Of a DNA stretch of 64,000 nucleotides, positions 43,082 through 53,945 are shown in pieces. The position numbers were made by a program, and so were the translations under genes. The stretch comes from Pelagibius sp964472095. GTDB taxonomy: Bacteria; Pseudomonadota; Alphaproteobacteria; Kiloniellales; Kiloniellaceae. The stretch is taken from assembly GCA_964472095.1 (NCBI GenBank), contig CAYYIV010000005.1:62001-126000 (forward strand), written 5' to 3'. How positions within the stretch are numbered: the first letter of the stretch is position 1; the number at the start of each line of letters is the position of its first letter. The notes below the pieces were generated by a model. That model was not told where the DNA came from. It saw nothing but the letters and a program-made list of their open reading frames with translations, and ran no database searches.

Positions 43082-43787
43082 CGGCCAGCGCCCCGGAGGT
43101 CTGCATCAGCAAGCGCTCCTGCAAGGCCAGGAGATGCTGGCGCATGGCTCTTTCGGCCGCCAGCGGATCCCGCCGCTCGATGGCATCGAGCACCTCGTCG
43201 TGCTGGGCAGTATAGAGGGTCAGGCGTTCCTCGGTGCGCAGGGCCTCGCGCACGTGGCGCCAGGTCTCGTCCTGGCGCACCCGGTCGACCACGTCGAAGA
43301 GCGCCAGGAAGAGGGTGTTGCCGGCGACGGCGGCGATTGCCCGGTGTAGCGCGCTGTCCCACAGCTCGCGGCCGTCAAGGTCGTCGGCCGCCGCGACCTT
43401 CCCGGCCAGGCTGCGCATCCAGGCGACGTCCGAAGGTGTGGCGCGTAGGGCGGCGAGCTGGGCCAGCGCCGGCTCGAGGCGCAGGCGCACCTCCATGACC
43501 TCCAACATGTTGCTGAGCTCGGGCAGCTTCTTCAGATGACGCTCCGGCTGGTGCGGCTCGGCGCCGATGAAGGTGCCCGCGCCCTGGCGCCGCCAGATGC
43601 GCCCCTCCGACTCGAGAACCTCGAGCGCCCGGCGCACCGCACGGCGGCCGACGCCGATCTGCTCGGCCAGCTCGCGCTCGGTGGGCAGCTGGCTCAGGCC
43701 GTCCTGCTCAAGCCGGTCGACGATGCTGCGCAGGCGCTCGAGCGCCAGGCTGGAATTCCGCCGGGTCGGCTTTTCTTCCCTCGACAC
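43071..43787 (-). CDS. GntR/FCD-family transcriptional regulator 2
   Basis: 238 residues from GTG 43787. The winged helix is RLEQDGLSQLPTERELAEQIGVGRRAVRRALEVLESEGRIWRRQGAGTFIG. The FCD domain follows, with FCD-like helices (RLRLEPALAQLAALRATPSD) and HRAIAAVAGN, HDEVLDAI. Being first in the dpp-ggt-DUF1028 operon, it probably controls it. An ACCAA-N6-TTGGT inverted repeat (43808-43823) is 20 bases upstream and shares its half-site with the tctC2 promoter cluster. Confidence 0.9.
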   Translation of the reverse strand: MSREEKPTRRNSSLALERLRSIVDRLEQDGLSQLPTERELAEQIGVGRRAVRRALEVLESEGRIWRRQGAGTFIGAEPHQPERHLKKLPELSNMLEVMEVRLRLEPALAQLAALRATPSDVAWMRSLAGKVAAADDLDGRELWDSALHRAIAAVAGNTLFLALFDVVDRVRQDETWRHVREALRTEERLTLYTAQHDEVLDAIERRDPLAAERAMRQHLLALQERLLMQTSGALADAG

Positions 43788-43806
43788 ATCTCACCTGTTC
43801 GTATGG

Positions 43807-43823
43807 AACCAATTTGCTTTGGT
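43807..43823. promoter_or_regulatory. AACCAAT-containing inverted repeat upstream of gntR2
   Basis: ACCAA-TTTGCT-TTGGT just before the GTG start. It includes AACCAAT (43807-43813) and ACCAATTT, both present in the tctC2 promoter cluster at 34.7-34.8 kb. Placement suits autorepression by the downstream GntR protein. Confidence 0.5.
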
Positions 43824-43948
43824 CACATTATTGGGCCAGGACGAGGTTCTGACAAGCGCCGCTTTCCGCGAAATTTGCGCGTGTACTTATGGAGACCTAT
43901 TCGCCATAGATAGCTGAGCAGCAGGCGGATCAAGGGACTGGCACGCCC

Positions 43949-43984
43949 AAAAAAGCCGTCGCGGGAGGGGTCCGGCGGCGGCTT
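43949..43984 (-). terminator. Rho-independent terminator of the DUF1127 gene
   Basis: On the minus strand AAGCCGCCG pairs with CGACGGCTT (one mismatch, 14-base loop) and runs directly into TTTTTT, 28 bases after the DUF1127 stop. This is the clearest intrinsic terminator in the window. It isolates the small gene from the gntR2-dpp operon. Confidence 0.75.
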
Positions 43985-44011
43985 CGATGCGAGAGGCTTG
44001 TCGGGTGGCCG

Positions 44012-44239
44012 TCATCCGACGGCGGCGGCCTCGCGGGCGACGCGGCGGATGTCGCAACGGTGCAGGCCGAGCTCGGCCAGCTCCAAGGTCGACATCTGCT
44101 CCAGCTCGCTCAGCGTGCGGGCGTAGCGGGCACGGCTGACGCGGGCTGCGCGGCTGAAATAACCCAGACCGGTGAGCCGGTAGAGCGCTTCGGCCGGGCC
44201 GAATCCGCCGGCGCTGCTGGGGGACACGATGATAGACAT
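44012..44239 (-). CDS. DUF1127 small protein
   Basis: 75 residues from ATG 44239, preceded by AGGAAGG. The DUF1127 (YjiS-like) C-terminal motif is clear: ARTLSELEQMSTLELAELGLHRCDIRRVA. Such arginine-rich small proteins in alphaproteobacteria are stress-, phosphate- or RNA-related. It is a single-gene unit with its own terminator. The longer frame upstream to 44341 lacks a better start. Confidence 0.85.
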   Translation of the reverse strand: MSIIVSPSSAGGFGPAEALYRLTGLGYFSRAARVSRARYARTLSELEQMSTLELAELGLHRCDIRRVAREAAAVG

Positions 44240-44547
44240 GGAGTACCTTCCTTCTGCCCGGCCGGCGCCCGGTTTGACGGCGGCGCGGAGCCGATCGATA
44301 TCAGGCCTCCCTCCCGAGGATGTTATTTTGCTTTGCAGCATTCTTGGCGATGCAAGATGCCTTCTCGCATGACTCCTTTAAACGTAGTCCTAACAATGCT
44401 TTCGACAAGGGCGCTGAAAGCGGCTCAGCCGTGCGTTCTCTGCATATGTTGCAATGCAGCATCAGCTCAGGCGACTAAACAGGAATGAGAAAGGCGCGAC
44501 TCTTGATCGATAATGCTATGATCAATAGTTATGCTAGGTTTCGGTAC
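44240..44547. other. Intergenic region between the sugar kinase and DUF1127 genes
   Basis: 308 bases with no credible gene; the base composition is lower in GC than neighbouring genes. It should hold the DUF1127 promoter (minus strand) and the end of the frc transcript. The only structured element I see is TTGATC-N11-GATCAA at 44503-44525. A weak CTAGGT/ACCTAG hairpin spans the kinase stop codon. Confidence 0.5.
44503..44525. repeat. Inverted repeat TTGATC-N11-GATCAA
   Basis: Perfect 6-base arms in an AT-rich stretch just after the kinase stop and about 265 bases upstream of the DUF1127 start. No T-run, so not a terminator; it may be a regulator site. Confidence 0.35.
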
Positions 44548-45480
44548 CTAGAGCGCCGGGACCTCGTTGCGGCGCGGCAGGTCGGCACCGCGACGCGTGC
44601 AGGTAACCGCCGCCGCCTCGACGGCGAAGGCGACAATCCGCCGGCAGGCATTGAGCGGAAGCGCCGCCAAGCCCTGCTTGGTCGCCTGCCCGAGTTCCTC
44701 GAGGCCGCAGAGGAGGGCCGCCTGGAAGGTATCGCCGGCACCGACGGTGTCCACGGTCGCCACCTTGCGGCCCGGCATCTCGAAGACCTCGCCGCGCAGC
44801 GAAGCGAGAGCGCCCAGGGCGCCGCGGGTGACCACCACCAGCTGCACGCCACGGGAATGCCAGCGGCTGACCGCGCTTTCGATCTCATCGCCGGGAAACA
44901 GCAGTTCCAGGTCCTCGTCGCTCACCTTCACCAGGTCGGCGACCTCCGAGAAGGCCTCGACCCGGCGGCGCCATCGGGCGGCGTCGGGCTCGACGCTGAG
45001 CCGCACGTTGGGATCGAGGGAGACCAGGCAGCGCGCGGCGTGGCGCTCGGCCAGCGCCTGGAAGGCCGTTGCGGTGGGGTCGACCACCAGCGAGTAGGAG
45101 CCGAAGTGCAGGCCGCTCACCGCCGTCGGCAACGCCGGCAGGTCGGCCGTCGTCACCGCCCGGTCGGCCGCGTCGTGTCCGTAAAAAGTGTAGTGCGGCA
45201 CGCCGGCAGAGGTGAGGCCGACCACCGCCAGGGTGGTGGGATTGTGCTTGCGGACGAGATAGCCGGTATCGACACCCTCCTCTGCCAGAGCCCGTTCCAG
45301 CCGGCGGCCCAACGGATCGCTGGAGAGGCCGGTGAAGAAAGCAGCCTGCCGCCCGAAACGGGAGAGGCCGACGGCGACGTTGAAGGGCGAGCCGCCGATG
45401 CGGGCATCGAGGGTGAAGCCCGTCGCCGTCTCGGCCAAGGGAAAGACGTCGTAGAGGGCTTCGCCGCAGATCAGGAACAT
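44548..45480 (-). CDS. PfkB-family sugar kinase, probable fructokinase
   Basis: 310 residues from ATG 45480 (MFLICGEALYDVFP). PfkB features: GGSPFNVAVGLSRFG near the N-terminus and VDTVGAGDTFQAALL with the catalytic Asp near the C-terminus. It would phosphorylate the sugar brought in by the upstream FrcBCA importer. It is 76 bases after frcA on the same strand, the position of the kinase gene in the rhizobial frcBCAK operon. Fructose is the likely substrate by context; other ketoses are possible. Confidence 0.9.
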   Translation of the reverse strand: MFLICGEALYDVFPLAETATGFTLDARIGGSPFNVAVGLSRFGRQAAFFTGLSSDPLGRRLERALAEEGVDTGYLVRKHNPTTLAVVGLTSAGVPHYTFYGHDAADRAVTTADLPALPTAVSGLHFGSYSLVVDPTATAFQALAERHAARCLVSLDPNVRLSVEPDAARWRRRVEAFSEVADLVKVSDEDLELLFPGDEIESAVSRWHSRGVQLVVVTRGALGALASLRGEVFEMPGRKVATVDTVGAGDTFQAALLCGLEELGQATKQGLAALPLNACRRIVAFAVEAAAVTCTRRGADLPRRNEVPAL

Positions 45481-45556
45481 CTCAGATCGGTCCGTTGGGG
45501 GAAAAGACGCGCGCGCCGGCCGTCCTGTCCTTTGCGCGCGCCGAAGCCGTTGAAAT

Positions 45557-46357
45557 TCAATGGAGCACCGCACCCTCGGGCAGCGCGATCTCCGACGGCG
45601 GCTCCATCGCCCCGGTCATGATGGCGACCGCATCGGACATGGAGAAGTCCTGCGGGCGGATCACCGCGTGACGGCGGCTGAGGCGGTGGATGTGGATGCG
45701 GTCGGCCACCTCGAAGACATGCGGCATGTTGTGCGAGATCAGCACGATCGGCATGCCGCGCGCCTTCACGTCGAGCATCAGCTCCAGGACGCGGCGGCTT
45801 TCCTTCACGCCGAGCGCGGCCGTCGGCTCGTCCATGATGACGAACTTGGTGGCGAAGGCCGCCGCGCGGGCCACCGCGACGCCCTGGCGCTGGCCGCCCG
45901 AAAGCGTCTCCACCGCCTGGGTGATCGACTGCACCGTCATCAGGCCGAGATCGGTAAGCTTCTGCCGGGCGAAAGCGCGCATCTTCTTCTTGTCGAGCAT
46001 CCTGAAGACGGAACCGGCGATGCCCTCCTTGTAGAGTTCGCGGCCGAGGAACATGTTGTCGGCGATCGACAGGGCCGGTGACAGGGCGAGGTTCTGGTAG
46101 ACGGTCTCGATGCCGGCGTCACGCGCCTCCATCGGCGACTTGAAAGCGATCGGCTGGCCATCGAGGCGGATCTCGCCCTCGTCGATGTGGATGGCACCGC
46201 AGAGCGCCTTCACCAGGGTCGACTTGCCGGCCCCGTTGTCGCCGATGATGGCGAGGATCTCGCCGGGGAAGAGGTCGAAGTCGGCACCGTTCATGGCGGT
46301 GACCCGGCCATAGCGCTTGGTGAGACCGCGACCGGTCATGATGGGTGTCAGGCTCAT
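45557..46357 (-). CDS. frcA: Fructose-type ABC ATPase FrcA
   Basis: 266 residues with a single nucleotide-binding domain, unlike the double ATPases (RbsA, MglA) of most CUT2 systems, which is the mark of FrcA-type transporters. Walker A GDNGAGKST, signature LSGGQRQGVAVARA, Walker B FVIMDEPTAALG, switch His in LISHNMPHV. Start overlaps frcC (ATGA). Confidence 0.92.
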   Translation of the reverse strand: MSLTPIMTGRGLTKRYGRVTAMNGADFDLFPGEILAIIGDNGAGKSTLVKALCGAIHIDEGEIRLDGQPIAFKSPMEARDAGIETVYQNLALSPALSIADNMFLGRELYKEGIAGSVFRMLDKKKMRAFARQKLTDLGLMTVQSITQAVETLSGGQRQGVAVARAAAFATKFVIMDEPTAALGVKESRRVLELMLDVKARGMPIVLISHNMPHVFEVADRIHIHRLSRRHAVIRPQDFSMSDAVAIMTGAMEPPSEIALPEGAVLH

Positions 46358-47589
46358 GCGCTAACCCTCCGAATCCACTGGTCCATGGCCACGGCCACGA
46401 TAATGAGCAGGCCGACGGCGAAGGTCTGCCACAGCACGTCGACGCCGCCCAGCTTGAGGCCGGAACGGAACACGCCGACGATCAAGGCGCCGAAGAGGGT
46501 GCCGAAGATCGCTCCGCGCCCGCCGAACAGCGAGGTGCCGCCGATCACCACCGCAGTGATGGCGTCGAGGTTGCCTTCATAGAACGACTGCGGCGAGGCC
46601 GAGCCGACCCGGCCGATGGCGGCCCAGCCGCCGAGGGCGCAGAGCAGGCCCGCCGTGCCGTAGACCGAGAGCAGCACGCGGTCGGTGCGGATGCCGGAGA
46701 GCTCGGCCGCTTCCTTGTCGTCGCCGACTGCATAGACGGCGCGGCCCCAGCCGGTCCAGTTCAGCGCGTACCACAGCACCAGGAAGATGCCGAGCATGAG
46801 GAAGGAGCCGAGGGTGAACTGCGCTCCGAGGATCTCCACACGCAGGCCGAAGATCTTGAGCAGCGGCGCCGTGGCGTCGATGTCCTGGCTGCGGATGGTC
46901 TCCGATTCCGAGTACCAGAGGCTCAGGGCGAAGAAGATCGACCAGGCCCCGAGGGTGACGATGAAGGGCGGCAGCCGCAGTTCCAGCGCCGGGCCGAGGC
47001 TGAACCAGCCGACAGCGAGGCCGGCGACCATGCCGAGCGGCACCACATAGATCAGCGGCAGGTCCAAGCTGAAGAGAAGCACCCACGTGAGCACGGCAAC
47101 GGCGATGGGCACCAGGCGGGTGCGCGTGACGAGGCTGCCGTTGAAGAGGCCGCAGGCGAGGCCGACGCCGAGACCGGCGAGCACGGCGAGGATCGACGGC
47201 ACGTCGCCCTGCACAGCAAGGCGCGCCATCACCATGTAGCTCAGCACCATGATCGCCGCCACGCTGAGGTCGATGCCGGCAGTGAGGATGACCAGCGTTT
47301 GGGCGGCGCCGAGAATGCCGATGACGGTGACCTGCTGGATGATCAGCGACAGATTGAACGCCGAGAAGAAGTTGTTGGCGACTACCCCGAAGACGGCGCA
47401 GCTGAGCACCAGCACGACCACCGGCGCGGCGGTAGGGTTGGCATGCAGAAAGTGGTGGAACCTGACGAGCGGTGACTTGTCGTGCACTTCGAAGGAAGCG
47501 ACGTCCTTCGAGCTCCTGTCGAGCGACGTTTCGAAATCCTGTGGACCCCGGGCAGAGCCGCGCGCGGGGGCTGCATGATCGTCGGCCAT
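46354..47589 (-). CDS. frcC: Fructose-type ABC permease FrcC
   Basis: 411 residues: a hydrophilic N-terminus of about 50 residues, then eight to ten hydrophobic segments. Family segments include TAGIDLSVAAIMVLS, VTLGAWSIFFALSLWYS, YAVGDDKEAAELSGIRTDR and GGTSLFGGRGAIFGTLFGALIVGV, as in CUT2/FrcC permeases. It lies 112 bases after frcB, across a strong hairpin. Confidence 0.93.
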   Translation of the reverse strand: MADDHAAPARGSARGPQDFETSLDRSSKDVASFEVHDKSPLVRFHHFLHANPTAAPVVVLVLSCAVFGVVANNFFSAFNLSLIIQQVTVIGILGAAQTLVILTAGIDLSVAAIMVLSYMVMARLAVQGDVPSILAVLAGLGVGLACGLFNGSLVTRTRLVPIAVAVLTWVLLFSLDLPLIYVVPLGMVAGLAVGWFSLGPALELRLPPFIVTLGAWSIFFALSLWYSESETIRSQDIDATAPLLKIFGLRVEILGAQFTLGSFLMLGIFLVLWYALNWTGWGRAVYAVGDDKEAAELSGIRTDRVLLSVYGTAGLLCALGGWAAIGRVGSASPQSFYEGNLDAITAVVIGGTSLFGGRGAIFGTLFGALIVGVFRSGLKLGGVDVLWQTFAVGLLIIVAVAMDQWIRRVSA

Positions 47590-47634
47590 GACACGAACCT
47601 CCCAAGTTTCAATCGGCGAGTTTATTGGTTGTTC

Positions 47635-47657
47635 GGGGAGGCGCTGCGCGCCTCCCC
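47635..47657. terminator. Strong hairpin between frcB and frcC
   Basis: GGGGAGGCGC and GCGCCTCCCC form a perfect 10-bp stem around a 3-base loop. No U-run follows on the minus strand. It probably limits read-through or protects the frcB message, giving more binding protein than permease. Confidence 0.55.
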
Positions 47658-47701
47658 CAAGTTCTTCCCCGCCAGGTGGAGGCGGTAGCGCTAGCGCCGC
47701 G

Positions 47702-48742
47702 CTAACCCCAGCACTGCATCAGGGCTTCTTCCGAAGTGATCGAGGGAATACCCTCGACCGGCGCATCGGTCACCAGCTCGACGCCGGTGTCGTAGAAGCT
47801 GAGCCCCTCTGAATTGGCCGGCTTCTTGCCGGTCCTGGCGAACTCGACCACTGCCTCGACGCCGAGCGAGGCCATGCGTAATGGGAACTGCATGGAGGTC
47901 GCGCCGATGACCCCTTCCTTCACGTTCTGCACGCCGGGACAGCCACCGTCGACCGAGACGATCAGGACCTTGCCGGCCAGCCCGAAGGACTTCAGGCCTT
48001 CGTAAGCGCCGGCCGCAGCCGGCTCGTTGATGGTGTGGATGACATTGATGGCCGGATCCTTCTGCAGCAGATTCTCGATGGCTGTGCGCCCGCCTTCCTC
48101 GGAACCCTGGGTGACGTCACCGCCGACGAGACGCGGATCGTCCTCGTCGTACATCCTGTTGATGTCCTTCACGTCGACGCCGAAGCCCTGCAGGAAACCC
48201 TGGTTGCGAAGCACGTCCACCGTGATGTGGGCTTCGGAGAGGTCGAGGGTGGCGATCTTGGCCTTGGTGGTGTCGTCCATCGTTGCCGCCGCCCACTGGC
48301 CGATCAACTCGCCGGCCTTGAAGTTGTCGGTGGCGAAGGTGGCATCAGCGGTCTCCGGCGGATCGAAGGGCGTGTCGAGGGCGATGACCAACAGGCCGGC
48401 CTCGCGCGCGCGCTTCACCGTGTCGGCCAGGCCTGCCGGATCGGAAGGCGTGATCAGGATGCCCTTGGCACCGGCGGCCACCAGGCTTTCGATCGCCTCG
48501 ATCTGGGCTTCGTTGTCGCCGTCGTACTTGCCGGCGAAGGTGCGCAGTTCGACGCCCAACTCTTGCGCCTTGACCGCGGCACCTTCACGCATCTTCACGA
48601 AGAAGGGGTTGGTGTTGGTCTTGGTGATCAGGCCGACGATGACGTCCTGCGCCAGGGCCGGAGCCGCAACCCCGCTCGCTACAATGCCGGTCAGGGCGAA
48701 AAAGCTTGCGGCCGTAAGTGTTCCGATGAGCTTCGATTTCAT
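47702..48742 (-). CDS. frcB: Fructose-type ABC substrate-binding protein FrcB
   Basis: 346 residues. Sec signal peptide (KSKLIGTLTAASFFALTG, cleavage near ALAQD). Periplasmic-binding type-1 domain: VGLITKTNTNPFFVKMREGA, FAGKYDGDNEAQIEAIESLVA, GILITPSDPAGL and VIHTINEPAAAGAY, closely the FrcB pattern. First gene of frcB-C-A-kinase. The promoter region upstream contains the 23-bp repeat also present before the ROK gene. Confidence 0.93.
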   Translation of the reverse strand: MKSKLIGTLTAASFFALTGIVASGVAAPALAQDVIVGLITKTNTNPFFVKMREGAAVKAQELGVELRTFAGKYDGDNEAQIEAIESLVAAGAKGILITPSDPAGLADTVKRAREAGLLVIALDTPFDPPETADATFATDNFKAGELIGQWAAATMDDTTKAKIATLDLSEAHITVDVLRNQGFLQGFGVDVKDINRMYDEDDPRLVGGDVTQGSEEGGRTAIENLLQKDPAINVIHTINEPAAAGAYEGLKSFGLAGKVLIVSVDGGCPGVQNVKEGVIGATSMQFPLRMASLGVEAVVEFARTGKKPANSEGLSFYDTGVELVTDAPVEGIPSITSEEALMQCWG

Positions 48743-49046
48743 TGAAATGTTCCTCCCAAGGGTCAGACGTTGGGTCTAGAGTTTCGTTCTTGTGGGGTTC
48801 TCAAGCACCAAGCCCCGCGAGGCTTTGCCGCCTCGTTAAGCGCAACGTTAGCTCTCCGCCCGTTCCGCTGTCAATAAATAAATCACATTGAGTTTGTTAT
48901 TGGCAAAGGTGCCGGCATGGGGCATGATCCCGTATAAGACGGATGCAGCGGCCAGCGCCGCAACCTAGGCTCCTGCTGGGGCGTTCAGGGGATGGGCAGC
49001 CGGGAAGCGGCAAGCCGGAACCGTCGCAAAAATCGGGAGGAAGACG
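48743..49046. promoter_or_regulatory. Divergent control region between frcB and glgC
   Basis: 304 bases with no gene. It holds the AT-rich inverted repeat at 48876-48898, a CGAGGC/GCCTCG hairpin at 48818-48835 in the frcB leader, and the strong glgC ribosome site (GGGAGGAAG, 49035-49043). Both flanking operons start here, so one regulator can act on both. Confidence 0.6.
48876..48898. promoter_or_regulatory. ROK-type operator candidate (frcB/glgC)
   Basis: AAATAA-N11-TTTGTT, 23 bases. Its first 11 bases (AAATAAATCAC) are identical to those of the repeat in front of the ROK gene (57680-57702), with the same arm spacing. It is 134 bases from the frcB start and 149 from the glgC start. Confidence 0.65.
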
Positions 49047-50315
49047 ATGCAGAGAGGACAAAGCAGCGCCGGTGTTCTGACCCGGCAGTCGATGGCCTTC
49101 GTACTGGCCGGCGGCCGCGGCAGCCGCCTGGAAGAGCTGACCGACCGCCGCGCCAAGCCGGCGGTCTATTTCGGCGGCAAGAGCCGTATCATCGACTTCG
49201 CGCTCTCCAACGCAGTGAACTCCGGCATCCGGCGCATCGGCGTCGCCACCCAGTACAAGGCGCACAGCCTGATCCGCCACCTGCAGCGCGGCTGGAACTT
49301 CTTCCGGGCCGAGCGCAATGAGATGCTGGACATCCTGCCGGCCTCGCAGCGCGTCGACGAACGACAGTGGTACCTCGGTACCGCCGACGCCGTCACCCAA
49401 AACATCGACATCATCGAAGGCTACGGGGTGAACTACATCGTCATCCTGGCCGGCGACCACATCTACAAGATGGACTACGGCGTGATGCTGGCCCAGCACG
49501 TCGACTCCGGCGCCGACGTCACCGTCGGTTGCGTCGAGGTGCCGCGACTGGAGGCTAGCGGCTTCGGCGTCATGCACGTGGATGAGACCTCCCGCATCAT
49601 CGACTTCTTCGAGAAGCCGGCCGACCCGCCCGCCATGCCCGGCCACCCGGAGATCGCACTGGCCTCCATGGGGATCTACGTCTTCGAGACGAACTTCCTC
49701 ATCGACCTGCTGCGCAAGGACGCGGCCGATCCGCAGTCCGCCCACGACTTCGGCAAGAACCTCATTCCCTACATCGTGAAGCACGGCAAGGCCGTGGCCC
49801 ACAAGTTCTCCGATTCCTGCGTGATGACCGGCTCGGAGCCGCGACCCTACTGGCGCGATGTCGGCACCGTTGACGCCTTCTGGCAGGCCAACATCGACCT
49901 CACAGATTTTGTGCCGGAGCTCGACATCTACTCTGAGGACTGGCCGATCTGGACCTACAGCGAGCTGTCTCCGCCAGCCAAGTTCATCCACGACGAAAAG
50001 GACCGCCGCGGCACGGCCGTCTCGTCGATGGTCTCCGGCGGCTGCATCATCTCCGGCTCCAACGTTACCGAAAGTCTGCTGTTCACCGGCGTGCACTGCC
50101 ATTCCTATAGCCAGCTCGAGAAGGTCGTTGCACTGCCCTATTGCGTCATCAACCGCAACGCACGCCTGACCAACGTGGTGCTGGACCGCGGCGTGATCGT
50201 GCCCGAAGGTCTTGTCGTCGGCGAAGACCCGGAGGAAGATGCCCGCCATTTCCGCGTCAGCAAGGGCGGGGTCACGCTGATCACCCAGACGATGATCGAC
50301 GCCCTGCCCGGCTGA
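49047..50315 (+). CDS. glgC: Glucose-1-phosphate adenylyltransferase
   Basis: 422 residues. Makes ADP-glucose for glycogen from ATP and glucose-1-phosphate. Nucleotide loop AFVLAGGRGSRLEELT (about 17-32), KPAVYFGGKSRIIDFALSN, the product site YGVNYIVILAGDHIYKMDY and FEKPADPP. The C-terminal left-handed helix domain has SMVSGGCIISGSNV. Length is normal for the tetrameric bacterial enzyme, which is usually under allosteric control. First gene of the glycogen operon. Confidence 0.97.
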   Translation: MQRGQSSAGVLTRQSMAFVLAGGRGSRLEELTDRRAKPAVYFGGKSRIIDFALSNAVNSGIRRIGVATQYKAHSLIRHLQRGWNFFRAERNEMLDILPASQRVDERQWYLGTADAVTQNIDIIEGYGVNYIVILAGDHIYKMDYGVMLAQHVDSGADVTVGCVEVPRLEASGFGVMHVDETSRIIDFFEKPADPPAMPGHPEIALASMGIYVFETNFLIDLLRKDAADPQSAHDFGKNLIPYIVKHGKAVAHKFSDSCVMTGSEPRPYWRDVGTVDAFWQANIDLTDFVPELDIYSEDWPIWTYSELSPPAKFIHDEKDRRGTAVSSMVSGGCIISGSNVTESLLFTGVHCHSYSQLEKVVALPYCVINRNARLTNVVLDRGVIVPEGLVVGEDPEEDARHFRVSKGGVTLITQTMIDALPG

Positions 50316-50376
50316 CCAGCCTCGAACCGTCCCCAGGACAGCCGTTGAACCCTCGCCGCCCCGAAATTGCCGCCCC

Positions 50377-51845
50377 ATGAAAGTCTTGTTCGTCGCCTCC
50401 GAGTGCGTGCCCTTCGTGAAGACCGGGGGACTCGCCGATGTGGTGGGCGCCCTGCCCGGCGCCCTGGCGGCCGAAGGCGTAGAGGTGCGCATGCTGCTGC
50501 CGGCCTATCCGGCCGTGAAGGCGGCCCTGCCCGCCAGGGCCAAGGCCTTCGACGCCGGCAAGCTGCCCGGCGGGCGGGCGCAGCTGATCGCCGCAGCAGC
50601 AGGCGGGCTCGACATCCTGGCGCTCGACGCCCCTCGCCTCTTCGAGCGGCCCGGCAATCCCTACCTCGGCCCCGACGGCAAGGACTGGTCCGACAATCAT
50701 CTGCGCTACGGCGCGCTCTGCCGTGCCGCCGCCCGCATCGCGCTGGACGGCATCGCCGGCTGGCGCCCCGACGTCGTCCACAGCCACGACTGGCAGGGCG
50801 GGCTGGTGCCGGCCTTCCTGAAGCTCGGCACCGCAAAGGCGGCAGCGACAGCACCGCCCACGCTGATCACCATCCACAACATCGCCTTCCAGGGCCTGTT
50901 TCCCGCCGAAACCATGGCGCCGCTCGGCCTGCCGGAGCGCGGCTTCAGCCTCGCTGGCTTCGAGTTCTTCGGCCAAGTCGGGTTCCTGAAGGCCGGCCTC
51001 GCCTACGCCGACCGCATCACCACCGTCAGCCCGACCTATGCCCGTGAGCTGACGACTGCAGAATTCGGCATGGGCCTGGAAGGGCTCATTGCCCATCGCC
51101 GCGGCGATCTCAGCGGCATCCTCAACGGCATCGACCTCGAGGTCTGGAATCCGGAGACCGACCCGCTGATCGCCGTGCCCTATGCGGCAAGCCGCCTCGC
51201 CCCCAAGTCGACGAACCGCAAGGCCCTGGCCGAGCGCTTCCGGCTCGACGACAAGGGTGACGCGCCGCTGTTCTGCGTCATCAGCCGCTTGACCCGGCAG
51301 AAGGGCCTCGACCTGCTGCTGGAGACGCTGCCGCGGCTGCTGGGGCGCGGCGCGCGCCTCGCCGTGCTGGGCTCCGGCGATGCCGATCTCGAGGCCGCCT
51401 TCGCCACGGCGGCGCGCGACAATCCCGGCCGCGTCGGCGTTGTGATCGGCTACGACGAGGCGCTATCGCACCTGATGCAGGCGGGCGCCGATGCGATCCT
51501 GGTACCTTCGCGCTTCGAGCCCTGCGGCCTGACGCAGCTCTACGGCCTGCGCTACGGCACACTGCCGGTGGTGGCGCGCACCGGCGGCCTCGCCGATTCG
51601 GTGATCGACGCCAACGAGGCGGCCCTGCAGGCCGGCGTCGCGACCGGCTTCCAGTTCTCGCCCATCGCCGCCGCGCCGCTCGCCGATGCCATCGAGCGCG
51701 CCTGCGATGCCTACGCCGACAGAAAGCTCTGGAGCGCCATGATGCGCCGCGCCATGAAGCACCCGGTCGGCTGGAAGACCTCGGCCGCCGCCTACGCGAA
51801 GATCTATGCCGAACTGCTCGAGGCCGGGCATCGGGGGACCGGCAC

Positions 51846-51849
<4 letters not shown>
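50377..51849 (+). CDS. glgA: Glycogen synthase, ADP-glucose dependent
   Basis: 490 residues, GT5 family. The ADP-glucose loop VKTGGLADVVGALPG starts at Lys 15; the catalytic C-terminal segment FEPCGLTQLYGLRYGTLPV and TGGLADSV are intact. Extends the alpha-1,4-glucan using ADP-glucose from GlgC. 61 bases after glgC; its end overlaps glgX by four bases. Confidence 0.97.

Positions 51850-53941
<2,092 letters not shown>

Positions 53942-53945
<4 letters not shown>

Noticed and set aside
44534..44551. CTAGGT/ACCTAG hairpin at the kinase stop as a terminator
   Set aside because: Only six base pairs, includes the stop codon and has no T-run.
47624..47630. ATTGGTT heptamer as a further GntR2 site
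   Set aside because: It is a single copy inside the frcB-frcC intercistronic gap, far from any start that GntR2 would be expected to control; it shows that isolated heptamers are not sufficient evidence.
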